A stretch of DNA of 64,000 nt from an uncultured Lachnospiraceae bacterium (GTDB lineage: Bacteria; Bacillota; Clostridia; Lachnospirales; Lachnospiraceae), in contig CAJTRA010000003.1 of NCBI GenBank assembly GCA_910578345.1, forward strand, positions 186,001 through 250,000. Reading direction: 5' to 3'. Shown here piece by piece: positions 9,626-18,098 of the stretch; position 1 is the stretch's first letter; each line of letters starts with the position of its first letter. The notes under the pieces are model-generated. The model saw only the letters and a list, made by a program, of their open reading frames with translations, made no database searches and was not told the DNA's origin. Position numbers and translations under genes: made by a program.

Positions 9626-11719
9626 TTATGCGTCACTGCCTGACTCAGCAACCTTGCCTGCTCTTGCCGCTACTTCCTTCGCCTGTACATCACTGGGCGC
9701 CTGCTCATATCTTGCAAACTCATACATATAAGTGCCGCGGCCGCCGGTCATCGAACGAAGGTCTGTGCAGTAACCATTCAGACATGCCATCGGGATATCC
9801 GCCTCGATCACAGTCTTGCCTTCTCCGGCCGGATTCATGCCGAGCACACGGCCTCTCTTCTTATTCAGGTCGCCCATAACATCTCCTGTGTAAGAATCAG
9901 GCACAGTCACCTTCAGATTCGCGATTGGCTCAAGCAGGACCGGTCCTGCTTCCATAAAGCCCTTCTTGAATGCCTGGATCGTCGCCATCTTAAATGCCAT
10001 CTCAGACGAATCCACCGGATGATAAGAACCATCATAGAGAACTGCCTTCACGCCGACAACCGGATACGCTGCCAACGGTCCACTGGACACAGAATCCTGC
10101 AATCCTTTCTCCACTGCGGGGAAGAAATTCTTCGGCACTGCACCGCCTACTACCTCCTGGTCGAACACATACGCCGTATCCAAATCGCCGGATGCCTCAA
10201 AGCGCATCTTAACATGTCCATACTGTCCGTGTCCGCCGGACTGCTTCTTATACTTATATTCAACGTCTGATTTCTTCCGTATTGTCTCTCTGTACGCGAT
10301 CTTCGGATCTTCCAGCTCAATCTCCACCTTGTACTCGTTCAAAAGTCTGCTGGCGATTACTTCCAGATGCAGATCTCCCATACCATAGATCAGCGTCTGT
10401 CTGTTCTCTCCGTCATTGACTACCCACAGCGTCTGATCTTCATGTCTCATCTTCTGCAGCGCCTGCGATACCTTATCCACATCTCCCTTATTCTTAGCCC
10501 TGTATCTCTTGTATGTATACGGGGTAGAGATTTCCGCCTTGCCATAGCGGATAATTCTCGCCTTAGTAGAAAGCGTATTGCCCGTCCTTGCCGCTGTCAA
10601 TTTCGCGATAGCTCCGATATCTCCGGCATGCAGTTCCTTGACTTCGATCGGTTTACTGCCCTGCATCACATAGAGCTTGTTGATCTTCTCTTCCACTTCT
10701 TTCTCATCGTTATAGATCACGTCGTCATTCTTAAATACGCCTGAGCATACCTTGATCAACGAATACTTACCGATAAACGGATCAACGATCGTCTTAAAGA
10801 TATATGCGGACTTCGGTTTCGAAAAATCATAATTAGCCTGGAAGATCTCATTGCTCTTAAGATCAATGCCAGCCAGTTCACGGTTCTCAGGACTCGGCAT
10901 ATACTTCACGATATCATCAAGCAAGGTATAGACACCCTGACAAAGTATATTGGAACCCATGGACATCGGCACGATACTGCCATCCATTACGTTGCTGCGA
11001 AGCGCTGCTCTGATCTCCGCCTCGGAAAAGCTCTCGCCATTGAAATAGCGCTCCATAAACTCCTCGCTGGTTTCTGCCACAGCCTCCATCAGCGTATCGC
11101 GGCAAAGCTGCAGGTTGTCCCTGCTGTATTCCGGCATCTCACATTCTACCACTTCCTTGCCTTCCCAGCGGTAAGCCTGCTCTGTGATAACATTGATATA
11201 GCCGACGAACTTCTCATTCTCACGGATCGGCAGATGGAACGGAGCCATCTTCTTGCCGTACTTACCGGTCATGTCTTCCACAACCTGTCTGAACGAAGCA
11301 TTATCGATATCCATGTCCGTTACAAACACAAATCTTGGCAGCTTGTACTTCTCGCAAAGCTCCCATGCCTTCTCTGTGCCCACTTCCATACCGGCCTTAC
11401 CGGATACAACAATGATCGCCGCATCCGCCGTAGAAACAGCCTCTTCCACTTCGCCTACGAAATCGAAAAAGCCAGGCGTATCCAGCACATTAATCTTCAC
11501 GCCCTCCCACTCGATCGGAATAACAGATGTCGCAATGGATATATGGCGCTTCTGCTCTTCTTTTCCAAAATCACTCACTGTGTTCCCATCATCTACCTTG
11601 CCCATTCTGGAAGTGATACCGGAAAGGTAAGCCATCGCCTCCACCAGGCTGGTCTTACCGCAGCCACCGTGCCCCAGTAAAACCACATTACGAATCTTAT
11701 CCGTTGTGTAAATGTTCAT
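9626..11719 (-). CDS. elongation factor G paralogue (EF-G2-like) with altered G3/G4 motifs
   Basis: The 697-residue protein has the full EF-G domain order: GTPase, domain II (from about 290), III, IV (GGHGQYGHVKMRF region onward) and V. ATG 11719 follows GGAGG. The P-loop GHGGCGKT (16-23) is intact. The G3 motif is DTPGFFDF (80-87), where translational GTPases have DTPGHxDF with the catalytic His. The G4 motif is TDMD (134-137) in place of NKxD, the guanine-specificity element. True EF-G is normally encoded with rpsL/rpsG/tuf, absent here. I infer an auxiliary translation factor with slow or no ribosome-stimulated GTP hydrolysis. It is monocistronic, with its own promoter and terminators. Confidence 0.9.
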   Translation of the reverse strand: MNIYTTDKIRNVVLLGHGGCGKTSLVEAMAYLSGITSRMGKVDDGNTVSDFGKEEQKRHISIATSVIPIEWEGVKINVLDTPGFFDFVGEVEEAVSTADAAIIVVSGKAGMEVGTEKAWELCEKYKLPRFVFVTDMDIDNASFRQVVEDMTGKYGKKMAPFHLPIRENEKFVGYINVITEQAYRWEGKEVVECEMPEYSRDNLQLCRDTLMEAVAETSEEFMERYFNGESFSEAEIRAALRSNVMDGSIVPMSMGSNILCQGVYTLLDDIVKYMPSPENRELAGIDLKSNEIFQANYDFSKPKSAYIFKTIVDPFIGKYSLIKVCSGVFKNDDVIYNDEKEVEEKINKLYVMQGSKPIEVKELHAGDIGAIAKLTAARTGNTLSTKARIIRYGKAEISTPYTYKRYRAKNKGDVDKVSQALQKMRHEDQTLWVVNDGENRQTLIYGMGDLHLEVIASRLLNEYKVEIELEDPKIAYRETIRKKSDVEYKYKKQSGGHGQYGHVKMRFEASGDLDTAYVFDQEVVGGAVPKNFFPAVEKGLQDSVSSGPLAAYPVVGVKAVLYDGSYHPVDSSEMAFKMATIQAFKKGFMEAGPVLLEPIANLKVTVPDSYTGDVMGDLNKKRGRVLGMNPAGEGKTVIEADIPMACLNGYCTDLRSMTGGRGTYMYEFARYEQAPSDVQAKEVAARAGKVAESGSDA

Positions 11720-11794
11720 TTCTCGCAATCCTCCAGTTCTGTTATTCACTCATGATTGGGCCGTCTCTTGATTCCCAAACACAAATATAAGTAT

Positions 11795-11823
11795 ATTTTA
11801 CTAAATTGCGCAAAAAATTTCAA
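11795..11823 (-). promoter_or_regulatory. promoter of the EF-G-like gene
   Basis: TTGAAA (11823-11818), 17 bp and TAAAAT (11800-11795) on the minus strand, about 75 bp upstream of the start. Confidence 0.65.
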
Positions 11824-11980
11824 CAACAATTATACATTCTGCACACGATTTTTTCGTCAATTTTCTGTTTTATTGTAACAGTTCAGATACCTTCCCTGAA
11901 ATTACGCGTATCTTTCACACCGCCCTGCCCAAAAGAAAGCCTGTCTTTCATAATGTCTTTCACAATCCCGGCGTTTTCTC

Positions 11981-12009
11981 TTGTAGCAAAATCGCTGGAA
12001 TGCTATACT
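11981..12009 (+). promoter_or_regulatory. promoter of tyrA-aroA
   Basis: TTGTAG (11981-11986), 17 bp and TATACT (12004-12009). The transcribed leader up to the tyrA start is about 105 nt. The 403-bp divergent gap (11720-12122) otherwise shows no RNA motif that I recognise. Confidence 0.6.
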
Positions 12010-12122
12010 GGATACGGTTTAAAGATCTCTGCAGCAAAAGATCCGACCAGATCGCACAGACAAGTCCCCGGACTTACGGACAAGAAATCCATTGGAAACA
12101 CCAAAAAGAAAGGATCAGACCT

Positions 12123-13229
12123 ATGAACACTCCTACCTATGGTTTTATCGGCCTGGGATTGATCGGCGGTTCCATCGCCAGAGCAATCCGCGAAGCGTCG
12201 CCGGATGCCCGCATGATCGCATATGATATTCAGAACTCCTCCTTACAGACGGCCCTGGAAGAAAAGGTGATCGATGAGATCTGCCTGGACATTGACAGCT
12301 CTTTTGGCGACTGCGACTACCTGTTCCTGTGCGCCCCCGTCTCCCGCAACGATGAAAACCTGCTCACCCTGAAGCAATTTCTGTCGCCGCAGACAATCCT
12401 GACCGATGTTGGAAGCGTCAAGACAGGCATTCACAGACAGGTGGAGGCCCTCGGTTTACAAGGGCAGTTCATCGGTGGCCATCCCATGACGGGTTCTGAG
12501 CGCTTCGGCTATCCGAATTCCAAGGCATCTCTTCTGGAAAATGCTTATTACATCCTGACCCCTTCCGATACTGTCCCAAGCCATAAGCTAGACGCCTATC
12601 GAACGCTGGTCAAATCCATCGGCGCGATTCCACTCATCTTAAATTACGAGGAGCATGACTTCGTGACCGCCGCGATCTCTCATCTGCCCCATGTGATCGC
12701 CGCCTCGCTTGTAAATCTTATCAGAAATACGGACTCCGAAACCGGTATCATGAAGATGATCGCTGCCGGCGGCTTCAAGGATATCACCCGGATTGCCTCA
12801 TCCTCTCCGGCAATGTGGCAGCAGATCTGTCTGACCAACACAGAAAATATCTCGAAGCTGCTGCGGGAATATATTCAATCTCTTACACAGATCGCCGCGC
12901 AGATCGATGCCCGGTCTGAAGAATCCCTCTATGAGTTTTTTGACTCTGCACGGGCATACAGAGAGTCTTTCATCAACGTTTCCAGCGGACCGATCAAGAC
13001 CGATTACGTCCTGACCGTCGATATTGCAGATAAGCCTGGCTCTATTGCCGCCATCGCTTCCCTGCTCGCCGCACACGATATCAGTATCAAGAATATCGGC
13101 ATCAACCACAACAGAGAACTGGCCGAGGGCGCCCTGCGCATCGAATTCTATGAGGATAACGCCATGAACAGAGCGCTGGATGCGCTGACCAGTCAGGGAT
13201 ACACGATCCATACCAGACGTCCTTCCTGA
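12123..13229 (+). CDS. tyrA: prephenate dehydrogenase with C-terminal ACT domain
   Basis: This NAD-dependent enzyme oxidatively decarboxylates prephenate to 4-hydroxyphenylpyruvate in tyrosine synthesis. A Rossmann motif GLGLIGGS lies at residues 10-17, followed by a cofactor-discriminating YDIQ segment. The substrate-binding part is marked by GGHPMTGSE (about 121-129). The last 70 residues (YVLTVDIADKPGSIAAIASL) form an ACT domain, which often binds tyrosine for feedback control. ATG 12123 follows AAAGGA; the longer frame from 12000 has no ribosome site and overlaps the promoter. The 368-aa length is normal for the ACT-bearing form. It is followed by aroA in an aromatic amino acid operon. 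Confidence 0.95.
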   Translation: MNTPTYGFIGLGLIGGSIARAIREASPDARMIAYDIQNSSLQTALEEKVIDEICLDIDSSFGDCDYLFLCAPVSRNDENLLTLKQFLSPQTILTDVGSVKTGIHRQVEALGLQGQFIGGHPMTGSERFGYPNSKASLLENAYYILTPSDTVPSHKLDAYRTLVKSIGAIPLILNYEEHDFVTAAISHLPHVIAASLVNLIRNTDSETGIMKMIAAGGFKDITRIASSSPAMWQQICLTNTENISKLLREYIQSLTQIAAQIDARSEESLYEFFDSARAYRESFINVSSGPIKTDYVLTVDIADKPGSIAAIASLLAAHDISIKNIGINHNRELAEGALRIEFYEDNAMNRALDALTSQGYTIHTRRPS

Positions 13230-13282
13230 TCAGGACACAGTTTTGATCCATTATCACAAAACCATTGTATCGGAGGCACAAC

Positions 13283-14557
13283 ATGATCTTACACAAAGCA
13301 CATCATCTTAAAGGAGAAGTAACCATTCCCGGAGATAAATCCATCTCCCACCGGGCCGTGATGCTCGGTTCGCTGGCACAGGGAACTACGCTGGTCACAA
13401 ATTTTCTGCAGGGAGCGGACTGCCTCTCTACCATAGACTGTTTTTCCAGGATGGGGATTGCCATCGAAAAGACACCCGGACAAATCCTGATCCATGGAAA
13501 AGGACTGCACGGGCTTCGAAAACCTGACGGTATCCTTGATGCCGGCAACAGCGGCACCACCACAAGGCTGATCTCCGGCATCCTGGCGGCGCAGCCTTTC
13601 GAGACAACCCTCACAGGCGACGCCTCCATCAGGAGACGTCCCATGCGCCGGATTATGGAACCGCTTTCCATGATGGGAGCAGATATTACAAGCATAAACG
13701 CTAACGATTGTGCGCCTTTGCACATCAAAGGCGCACCATTACATGGCATCCACTACCACTCTAAAGTTGCTTCCGCCCAGGTGAAATCGGCCGTTCTCCT
13801 GGCCGGTCTGTATGCAGACGGCATCACCAAAGTAACGGAACCTACCGTAAGCCGCAACCATTCGGAGATTATGCTGCGCTGTTTCGGCGCCAAAGTGCAG
13901 ACGGAAGACACCACTGTCACCCTCTCGCCGGATCCTGCCTTATATTGCCAGGAAGTATGTGTGCCTGGCGATATTTCTTCTGCCGCATACTTTATTGCCG
14001 CCGGACTGCTCGTCCCAGGGGCAGAAGTGCTGATCCAAAATGTCGGAATCAATCCGACCAGAGCCGGCATCCTGAAAGTTGCACGGGAGATGGGCGGTGA
14101 TATCACCTACTTAAATGTCAGACAGGAGGGGGAGCCTATGGCTGATCTTCTGGTAAGAAACAGCGCTCTTCACGGCATTACCATCGAAGGAGCCATCATC
14201 CCGACGTTGATCGATGAACTTCCCATCATCAACATCATGGCCTCCTGTGCAAAAGGAACTACGATCATCCGGGATGCCGCTGAACTGAAGGTCAAAGAAT
14301 CAAACCGCATCGATGTCATGGTGAATCATCTAAGCGCCATGGGATGTGATATTACCGGCACTGAAGACGGTATGATCATAAACGGGGGCAAATCTCTGCA
14401 TGGAACGCTTATTGACTCTCACATGGATCACCGGATCGCCATGAGTTTCGCCATCGCCGCTCTGATTGCCGACGGCGAAACGGAAATTCTGGGAAGCGAT
14501 GTGGTCACGATAAGCTATCCTGATTTCTATGAAGACTTGCACAGACTTACCCATTGA
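13283..14557 (+). CDS. aroA: 3-phosphoshikimate 1-carboxyvinyltransferase (EPSP synthase)
   Basis: AroA joins phosphoenolpyruvate to shikimate-3-phosphate, the sixth shikimate step. Signature segments are GDKSISHRAVMLGSLA (about 16-31), the phosphate-binding NSGTTTRL (about 91-98), RRPMRRI, and the KESNRI loop near residue 340. The protein has 424 aa, the usual size. ATG 13283 follows CGGAGG; the longer frame from 13265 is not supported. It lies 53 bp after tyrA and ends at a bidirectional terminator. The alanine after SGTTTRLISGILA suggests a class II-like enzyme, but I cannot settle the class without an alignment. Confidence 0.96.
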   Translation: MILHKAHHLKGEVTIPGDKSISHRAVMLGSLAQGTTLVTNFLQGADCLSTIDCFSRMGIAIEKTPGQILIHGKGLHGLRKPDGILDAGNSGTTTRLISGILAAQPFETTLTGDASIRRRPMRRIMEPLSMMGADITSINANDCAPLHIKGAPLHGIHYHSKVASAQVKSAVLLAGLYADGITKVTEPTVSRNHSEIMLRCFGAKVQTEDTTVTLSPDPALYCQEVCVPGDISSAAYFIAAGLLVPGAEVLIQNVGINPTRAGILKVAREMGGDITYLNVRQEGEPMADLLVRNSALHGITIEGAIIPTLIDELPIINIMASCAKGTTIIRDAAELKVKESNRIDVMVNHLSAMGCDITGTEDGMIINGGKSLHGTLIDSHMDHRIAMSFAIAALIADGETEILGSDVVTISYPDFYEDLHRLTH

Positions 14558-14574
14558 CCCCATAAAATGCCAAA

Positions 14575-14611
14575 AGAGCAGGCGGCATATATATTACCGC
14601 TTGCTCTTCTC
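14575..14611. terminator. terminator shared by aroA and the VanZ-like gene
   Basis: AGAGCAGGCGG (14575-14585) pairs with CCGCTTGCTCT (14597-14607) with one G-U pair, then TCTCC. The genes on both sides converge on it. Confidence 0.75.
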
Positions 14612-14612
14612 C

Positions 14613-15110
14613 TCAGCCTGAAAGCTTCACCAACAGCCGATTCATAAAGTAGGATGCCACCATACAGGAGATCCCTGCCAGACCGCCATACCAATTCAAC
14701 TGCACGTCCGTCATCTGAAAATGTCTGCCGTCTATGTACTGCTTAAAATATTCCGTATAATATGCCATTAGATAACATGCCGCACCCGACAGCAGCACCC
14801 CGACAATCCGAAAATATCCTCTGAAGATGACCATACTGACAAAAGCCGTGACCAATCCCACCACAAAAAACAGCGCCAGGTGCGCTCCATAGCGAATCAT
14901 CAGGCTGACTGTCTTGATCTGGTCCTGCTCTGGATTGTCGAAAACTGCCATGGCAACCCGCTCTGCCAGCTGCATCGTCACATTCGTGGATCTTACGCCG
15001 TTCTGAAAAGAAACGATCATCACGAAATATACCAATAACATCAGGGCAAGGATGGAGGCGACAACTACCGCCAGCTCCAGCATCAGATTTCTATGTTTAT
15101 TCTGCTTCAT
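14613..15110 (-). CDS. VanZ-like membrane protein
   Basis: A 165-residue protein with four hydrophobic segments (about 12-34, 72-95, 101-117, 143-160). The pattern IRYGAHLALFFVVGL followed by YYTEYFKQYIDGRHFQMTDVQL matches the VanZ family, which ends in a conserved 'E..Q.f..gR...D...N..G' block. VanZ confers low-level teicoplanin resistance in Enterococcus; most relatives have no assigned role. It starts 14 bp after the PilZ gene and ends at a shared terminator, so it is the last gene of the pheS-to-PilZ direction run. Confidence 0.8.
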   Translation of the reverse strand: MKQNKHRNLMLELAVVVASILALMLLVYFVMIVSFQNGVRSTNVTMQLAERVAMAVFDNPEQDQIKTVSLMIRYGAHLALFFVVGLVTAFVSMVIFRGYFRIVGVLLSGAACYLMAYYTEYFKQYIDGRHFQMTDVQLNWYGGLAGISCMVASYFMNRLLVKLSG

Positions 15111-15124
15111 GCTGTGATCTGTTC

Positions 15125-15466
15125 CTATGCATTCATGTTCTTGATTGTGCTGTACGTCTCAATCCTGCTGGCATCCATCTCCGACATACCGATAAAGATA
15201 GCGCCATACTCCAGCATGCTGTTCTGTTTATTTTCAACACGCACAATCTCAAGAAAAACATGGAGAACTTCCTTGGTCCAAATTGTCAGGAAAGCTTCAT
15301 AGACCGCACCCATATCCAGCTTCTCCATACAGGAAAATCCAACTCCTGTCTTGGAACAATCATTGATCGTGATGCCTACTCTCTCTGCCCTGCCGCCCTG
15401 GTCCATTCTTCTGACTAACAGCTTGCCTTCCAGTTCTATCCGTTGATTTTTTCTTCTTTCCTGCAT
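15125..15466 (-). CDS. PilZ-domain protein (putative c-di-GMP receptor)
   Basis: This 113-residue protein is a stand-alone PilZ domain. It has the N-terminal arginine motif (ERRKNQRIEL, residues 3-12) and the downstream NDCSKTGVGF, matching the RxxxR and (D/N)xSxxG signatures that bind cyclic di-GMP. It has no output domain, so it would act by protein contact. ATG 15466 follows GAGGAAGG. The 85-bp AT-rich gap separating it from queA may hold a weak promoter. No diguanylate cyclase is in the window. Confidence 0.85.
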   Translation of the reverse strand: MQERRKNQRIELEGKLLVRRMDQGGRAERVGITINDCSKTGVGFSCMEKLDMGAVYEAFLTIWTKEVLHVFLEIVRVENKQNSMLEYGAIFIGMSEMDASRIETYSTIKNMNA

Positions 15467-15551
15467 AATCTTTACCTTCCTCTTACCTATAAGTAACTTC
15501 TTCTATTCAAGTACCTTATTCGTATAAACAATACTTTGTTACTATTCTACT

Positions 15552-16610
15552 CTATTTATTATCTTTTGTAAAGGAATCCGTGAGGAACATTGCATCCCCA
15601 AAACTAAAAAACCGGTACTTCTCCTTTACGGCCACCTCATACGCATGTAGTACATTTTCTCTTCCTGCAAGCGCAGAGACAAGCATAACCAGAGTAGATT
15701 CCGGCAGATGGAAATTCGTGATCAGACAGTCCATCACCTTAAACCGATAGCCAGGATAAATAAAAATACTGGTATCCTTGCTGCATGCTTTCAGTATGCC
15801 GTCTTCTCCCGCAGCACTCTCAACGGTCCTGCAGCTTGTCGTTCCCACACAGATCACACGGCCGCCGCCTGCCTTAGCCCGGTTGATCTTTGCCGCCGCT
15901 TCTTCGGACACCTGGTAGGATTCTGAATGCATATGATGTTCCAGAATCTTATCTGTCTTGACAGGACGGAATGTCCCAAGTCCGACATGCAGTGTCACAT
16001 AAGCTGTCTCAATCCCCTTCTCTTCTATCCGGTGCAGCAACTCTTTTGTAAAGTGCAGTCCCGCCGTAGGCGCCGCAGCCGACCCCTCATATTTCGCATA
16101 CACCGTCTGGTAACGATTCTTATCCTGTAGTTTATGGGTAATATAAGGCGGAAGCGGCATCTCGCCGAGGCGGTCCAATACTTCCTCAAAGATGCCGTCG
16201 TAAGTAAAACGAATGAGACGGTTTCCTTCTTCCACGATCTTTAAGACTTCTGCCTTAAGAGCGCCATTTCCGAAGACAATCTGTGTGCCCGGTTTCGCCT
16301 TTTTCCCTGGTTTCACCAGAGTTTCCCATACATCCTTCTCTCTCCGTTTCAGAAGAAGCACTTCTATGGAAGCGCCGGTATCTTCCTTGACGCCTAAGAG
16401 TCTGGCCGGCAGCACTTTCGTGTTATTTAAGACCAGGCAGTCGCCCGGTCTTAAATAGTCAATAATATCTCTGAAAATATGATGTTCCATCCTGCCGTCA
16501 GTCTTATCCAATAACAGAAGTCTGGAATCCGAACGATCCGCAAGCGGATCCTGTGCGATCAACTCCTCTGGCAGGTCAAAATAAAAGTCTGACTTTCTCA
16601 ATTCTTCCAT
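15552..16610 (-). CDS. queA: S-adenosylmethionine:tRNA ribosyltransferase-isomerase
   Basis: QueA transfers and isomerises the ribosyl part of SAM onto 7-aminomethyl-7-deazaguanine in tRNA, making epoxyqueuosine. Recognisable blocks are [13 protein letters not shown] at the start, [13 protein letters not shown], the [10 protein letters not shown] block, [13 protein letters not shown] and the C-terminal [13 protein letters not shown] chose ATG 16610 ([14 protein letters not shown]); an in-frame TTG lies 15 bp upstream. The length of 352 aa is normal. tgt and queG are not in view. It follows the M18 peptidase by 21 bp. Confidence 0.96.
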   Translation of the reverse strand: MEELRKSDFYFDLPEELIAQDPLADRSDSRLLLLDKTDGRMEHHIFRDIIDYLRPGDCLVLNNTKVLPARLLGVKEDTGASIEVLLLKRREKDVWETLVKPGKKAKPGTQIVFGNGALKAEVLKIVEEGNRLIRFTYDGIFEEVLDRLGEMPLPPYITHKLQDKNRYQTVYAKYEGSAAAPTAGLHFTKELLHRIEEKGIETAYVTLHVGLGTFRPVKTDKILEHHMHSESYQVSEEAAAKINRAKAGGGRVICVGTTSCRTVESAAGEDGILKACSKDTSIFIYPGYRFKVMDCLITNFHLPESTLVMLVSALAGRENVLHAYEVAVKEKYRFFSFGDAMFLTDSFTKDNK

Positions 16611-16631
16611 GTCCTGTTTCCCCAAACCGCT

Positions 16632-18065
16632 TTACAGATTCGCATTCTCCAGGAAAGCGACATATCCTCTCTTTGTCTCATAGACATCCACTTTGCTGGT
16701 TGCCTCCCATGGCGCATGCATATTCAGAACAGCAACGCCGCAGTCGATTACGTTCATGCCATATAATGCAAGGATATATGCAATCGTCCCGCCGCCGCCT
16801 AAATCTACCCTGCCAAGCTCTGCCGTCTGGAAATTGACATTCTCTTTCTCAAAGATCGCCCGAATATGTCCCAGATACTCCGCGTTGGCATCATTCGAGC
16901 CGGACTTGCCTCTTGCGCCGGTAAACTTGTTAAATACCATACCGCCTCCCAGATAAGCCACATTCTTCTTGTCAAAGCTGGAAGCATAGGACGGATCATA
17001 CGCGCTGCTCACATCAGAAGAAAGCATGCAGGAATGCGCCAGGCATCTGCGCAGATTCAGCTCACTGTACTCTCCTGTCAGATTCATCACTTCCGCCACT
17101 GCATTCTCGAAGAATTTCGACTGCATACCGGTAGCGCCCACACTACCGATCTCTTCTTTGTCAACCAGGATACAGCATGCTGTACGCGCGGTCCGGCCGA
17201 TCTCCAGCATCGCTTTCAGGGAAGTGAACGCGCATACCCTGTCGTCCTGTCCATAAGATAAGATCATGCTGCGGTCAAATCCTGCTTCCCGCGCTTTGCC
17301 AGCCGGAACCACTTCCAACTCCGCAGAAATAAAGTCTTCTTCTTCCAGATCATAAGATTGCTGCAGGATCGCAAGAATTCCTTTCTTGACCGCCTCTTTC
17401 TCGGCCGGGCCATCTGTCTTATCTTCTTTCTCATCCTTCTTATCGATCACAATCGGTTTATTGCCGACGATAATATCAAGCGCCTCTCCCTCGATCACTT
17501 TATTGGCCTTTTTCTCCAACTGCTCCTGTGCCAGATGGATCAGCAGATCTGATACGAAGAACACCGGATCGTCTTCCTTCTCGCCGATGTTGATCTCCAC
17601 AGTCGTACCGTCCTTCTTGACGACTACGCCATGAAGTGCAAGCGGAATCGTCACCCACTGGTATTTCTTCACACCGCCGTAATAGTGTGTGTCCAGATAT
17701 GCGAATCCGCCCTCTTCATACAGAGGATTCTGCTTAATATCCAGACGGGGAGAATCGATATGCGCGCCGAGAATATTGATCCCGTCCGCCATGCTACCTT
17801 CTCCGATCTGGAACATCACGATCGACTTATTCATCCAGACAGAATAAACTCTGTCGCCGGCCTTAAGCTGCTTCCCGGATGCGATCACCGCTTCCAGCTC
17901 CCGGTAGCCTTCCTCCTCAATCTTGTTCACGATCTCATCAATGCATTCCCGTTCAGTCTTACCATGGTCTAAGAAACCCATATATTCCTGCGCAAAGACA
18001 TCTACCTCTTTCAACTGTTCTTCTTGATAAAGTTCCCATGTGTTTTTGTGTTCCATCTTCTCCAT
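16632..18065 (-). CDS. M18-family aminopeptidase
   Basis: A zinc aminopeptidase of the M18 (aspartyl/leucyl aminopeptidase) family, predicted cytoplasmic. Metal and catalytic motifs are GAHIDSPRLD (His102), DKEEIGSVGATGM with the catalytic/metal Glu pair in the middle, and the C-terminal MHAPWEATSKVD. The 477-aa length matches the longer clostridial M18 group. The start could be ATG 18065 or 18056; both have a purine-rich sequence upstream. It lies between pheT (33 bp upstream) and queA, so it is probably in the pheST transcript. Confidence 0.93.
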   Translation of the reverse strand: MEKMEHKNTWELYQEEQLKEVDVFAQEYMGFLDHGKTERECIDEIVNKIEEEGYRELEAVIASGKQLKAGDRVYSVWMNKSIVMFQIGEGSMADGINILGAHIDSPRLDIKQNPLYEEGGFAYLDTHYYGGVKKYQWVTIPLALHGVVVKKDGTTVEINIGEKEDDPVFFVSDLLIHLAQEQLEKKANKVIEGEALDIIVGNKPIVIDKKDEKEDKTDGPAEKEAVKKGILAILQQSYDLEEEDFISAELEVVPAGKAREAGFDRSMILSYGQDDRVCAFTSLKAMLEIGRTARTACCILVDKEEIGSVGATGMQSKFFENAVAEVMNLTGEYSELNLRRCLAHSCMLSSDVSSAYDPSYASSFDKKNVAYLGGGMVFNKFTGARGKSGSNDANAEYLGHIRAIFEKENVNFQTAELGRVDLGGGGTIAYILALYGMNVIDCGVAVLNMHAPWEATSKVDVYETKRGYVAFLENANL

Positions 18066-18098
18066 CCCTTCCTTTCTTCGTAAATTCCAATCTCTTTC

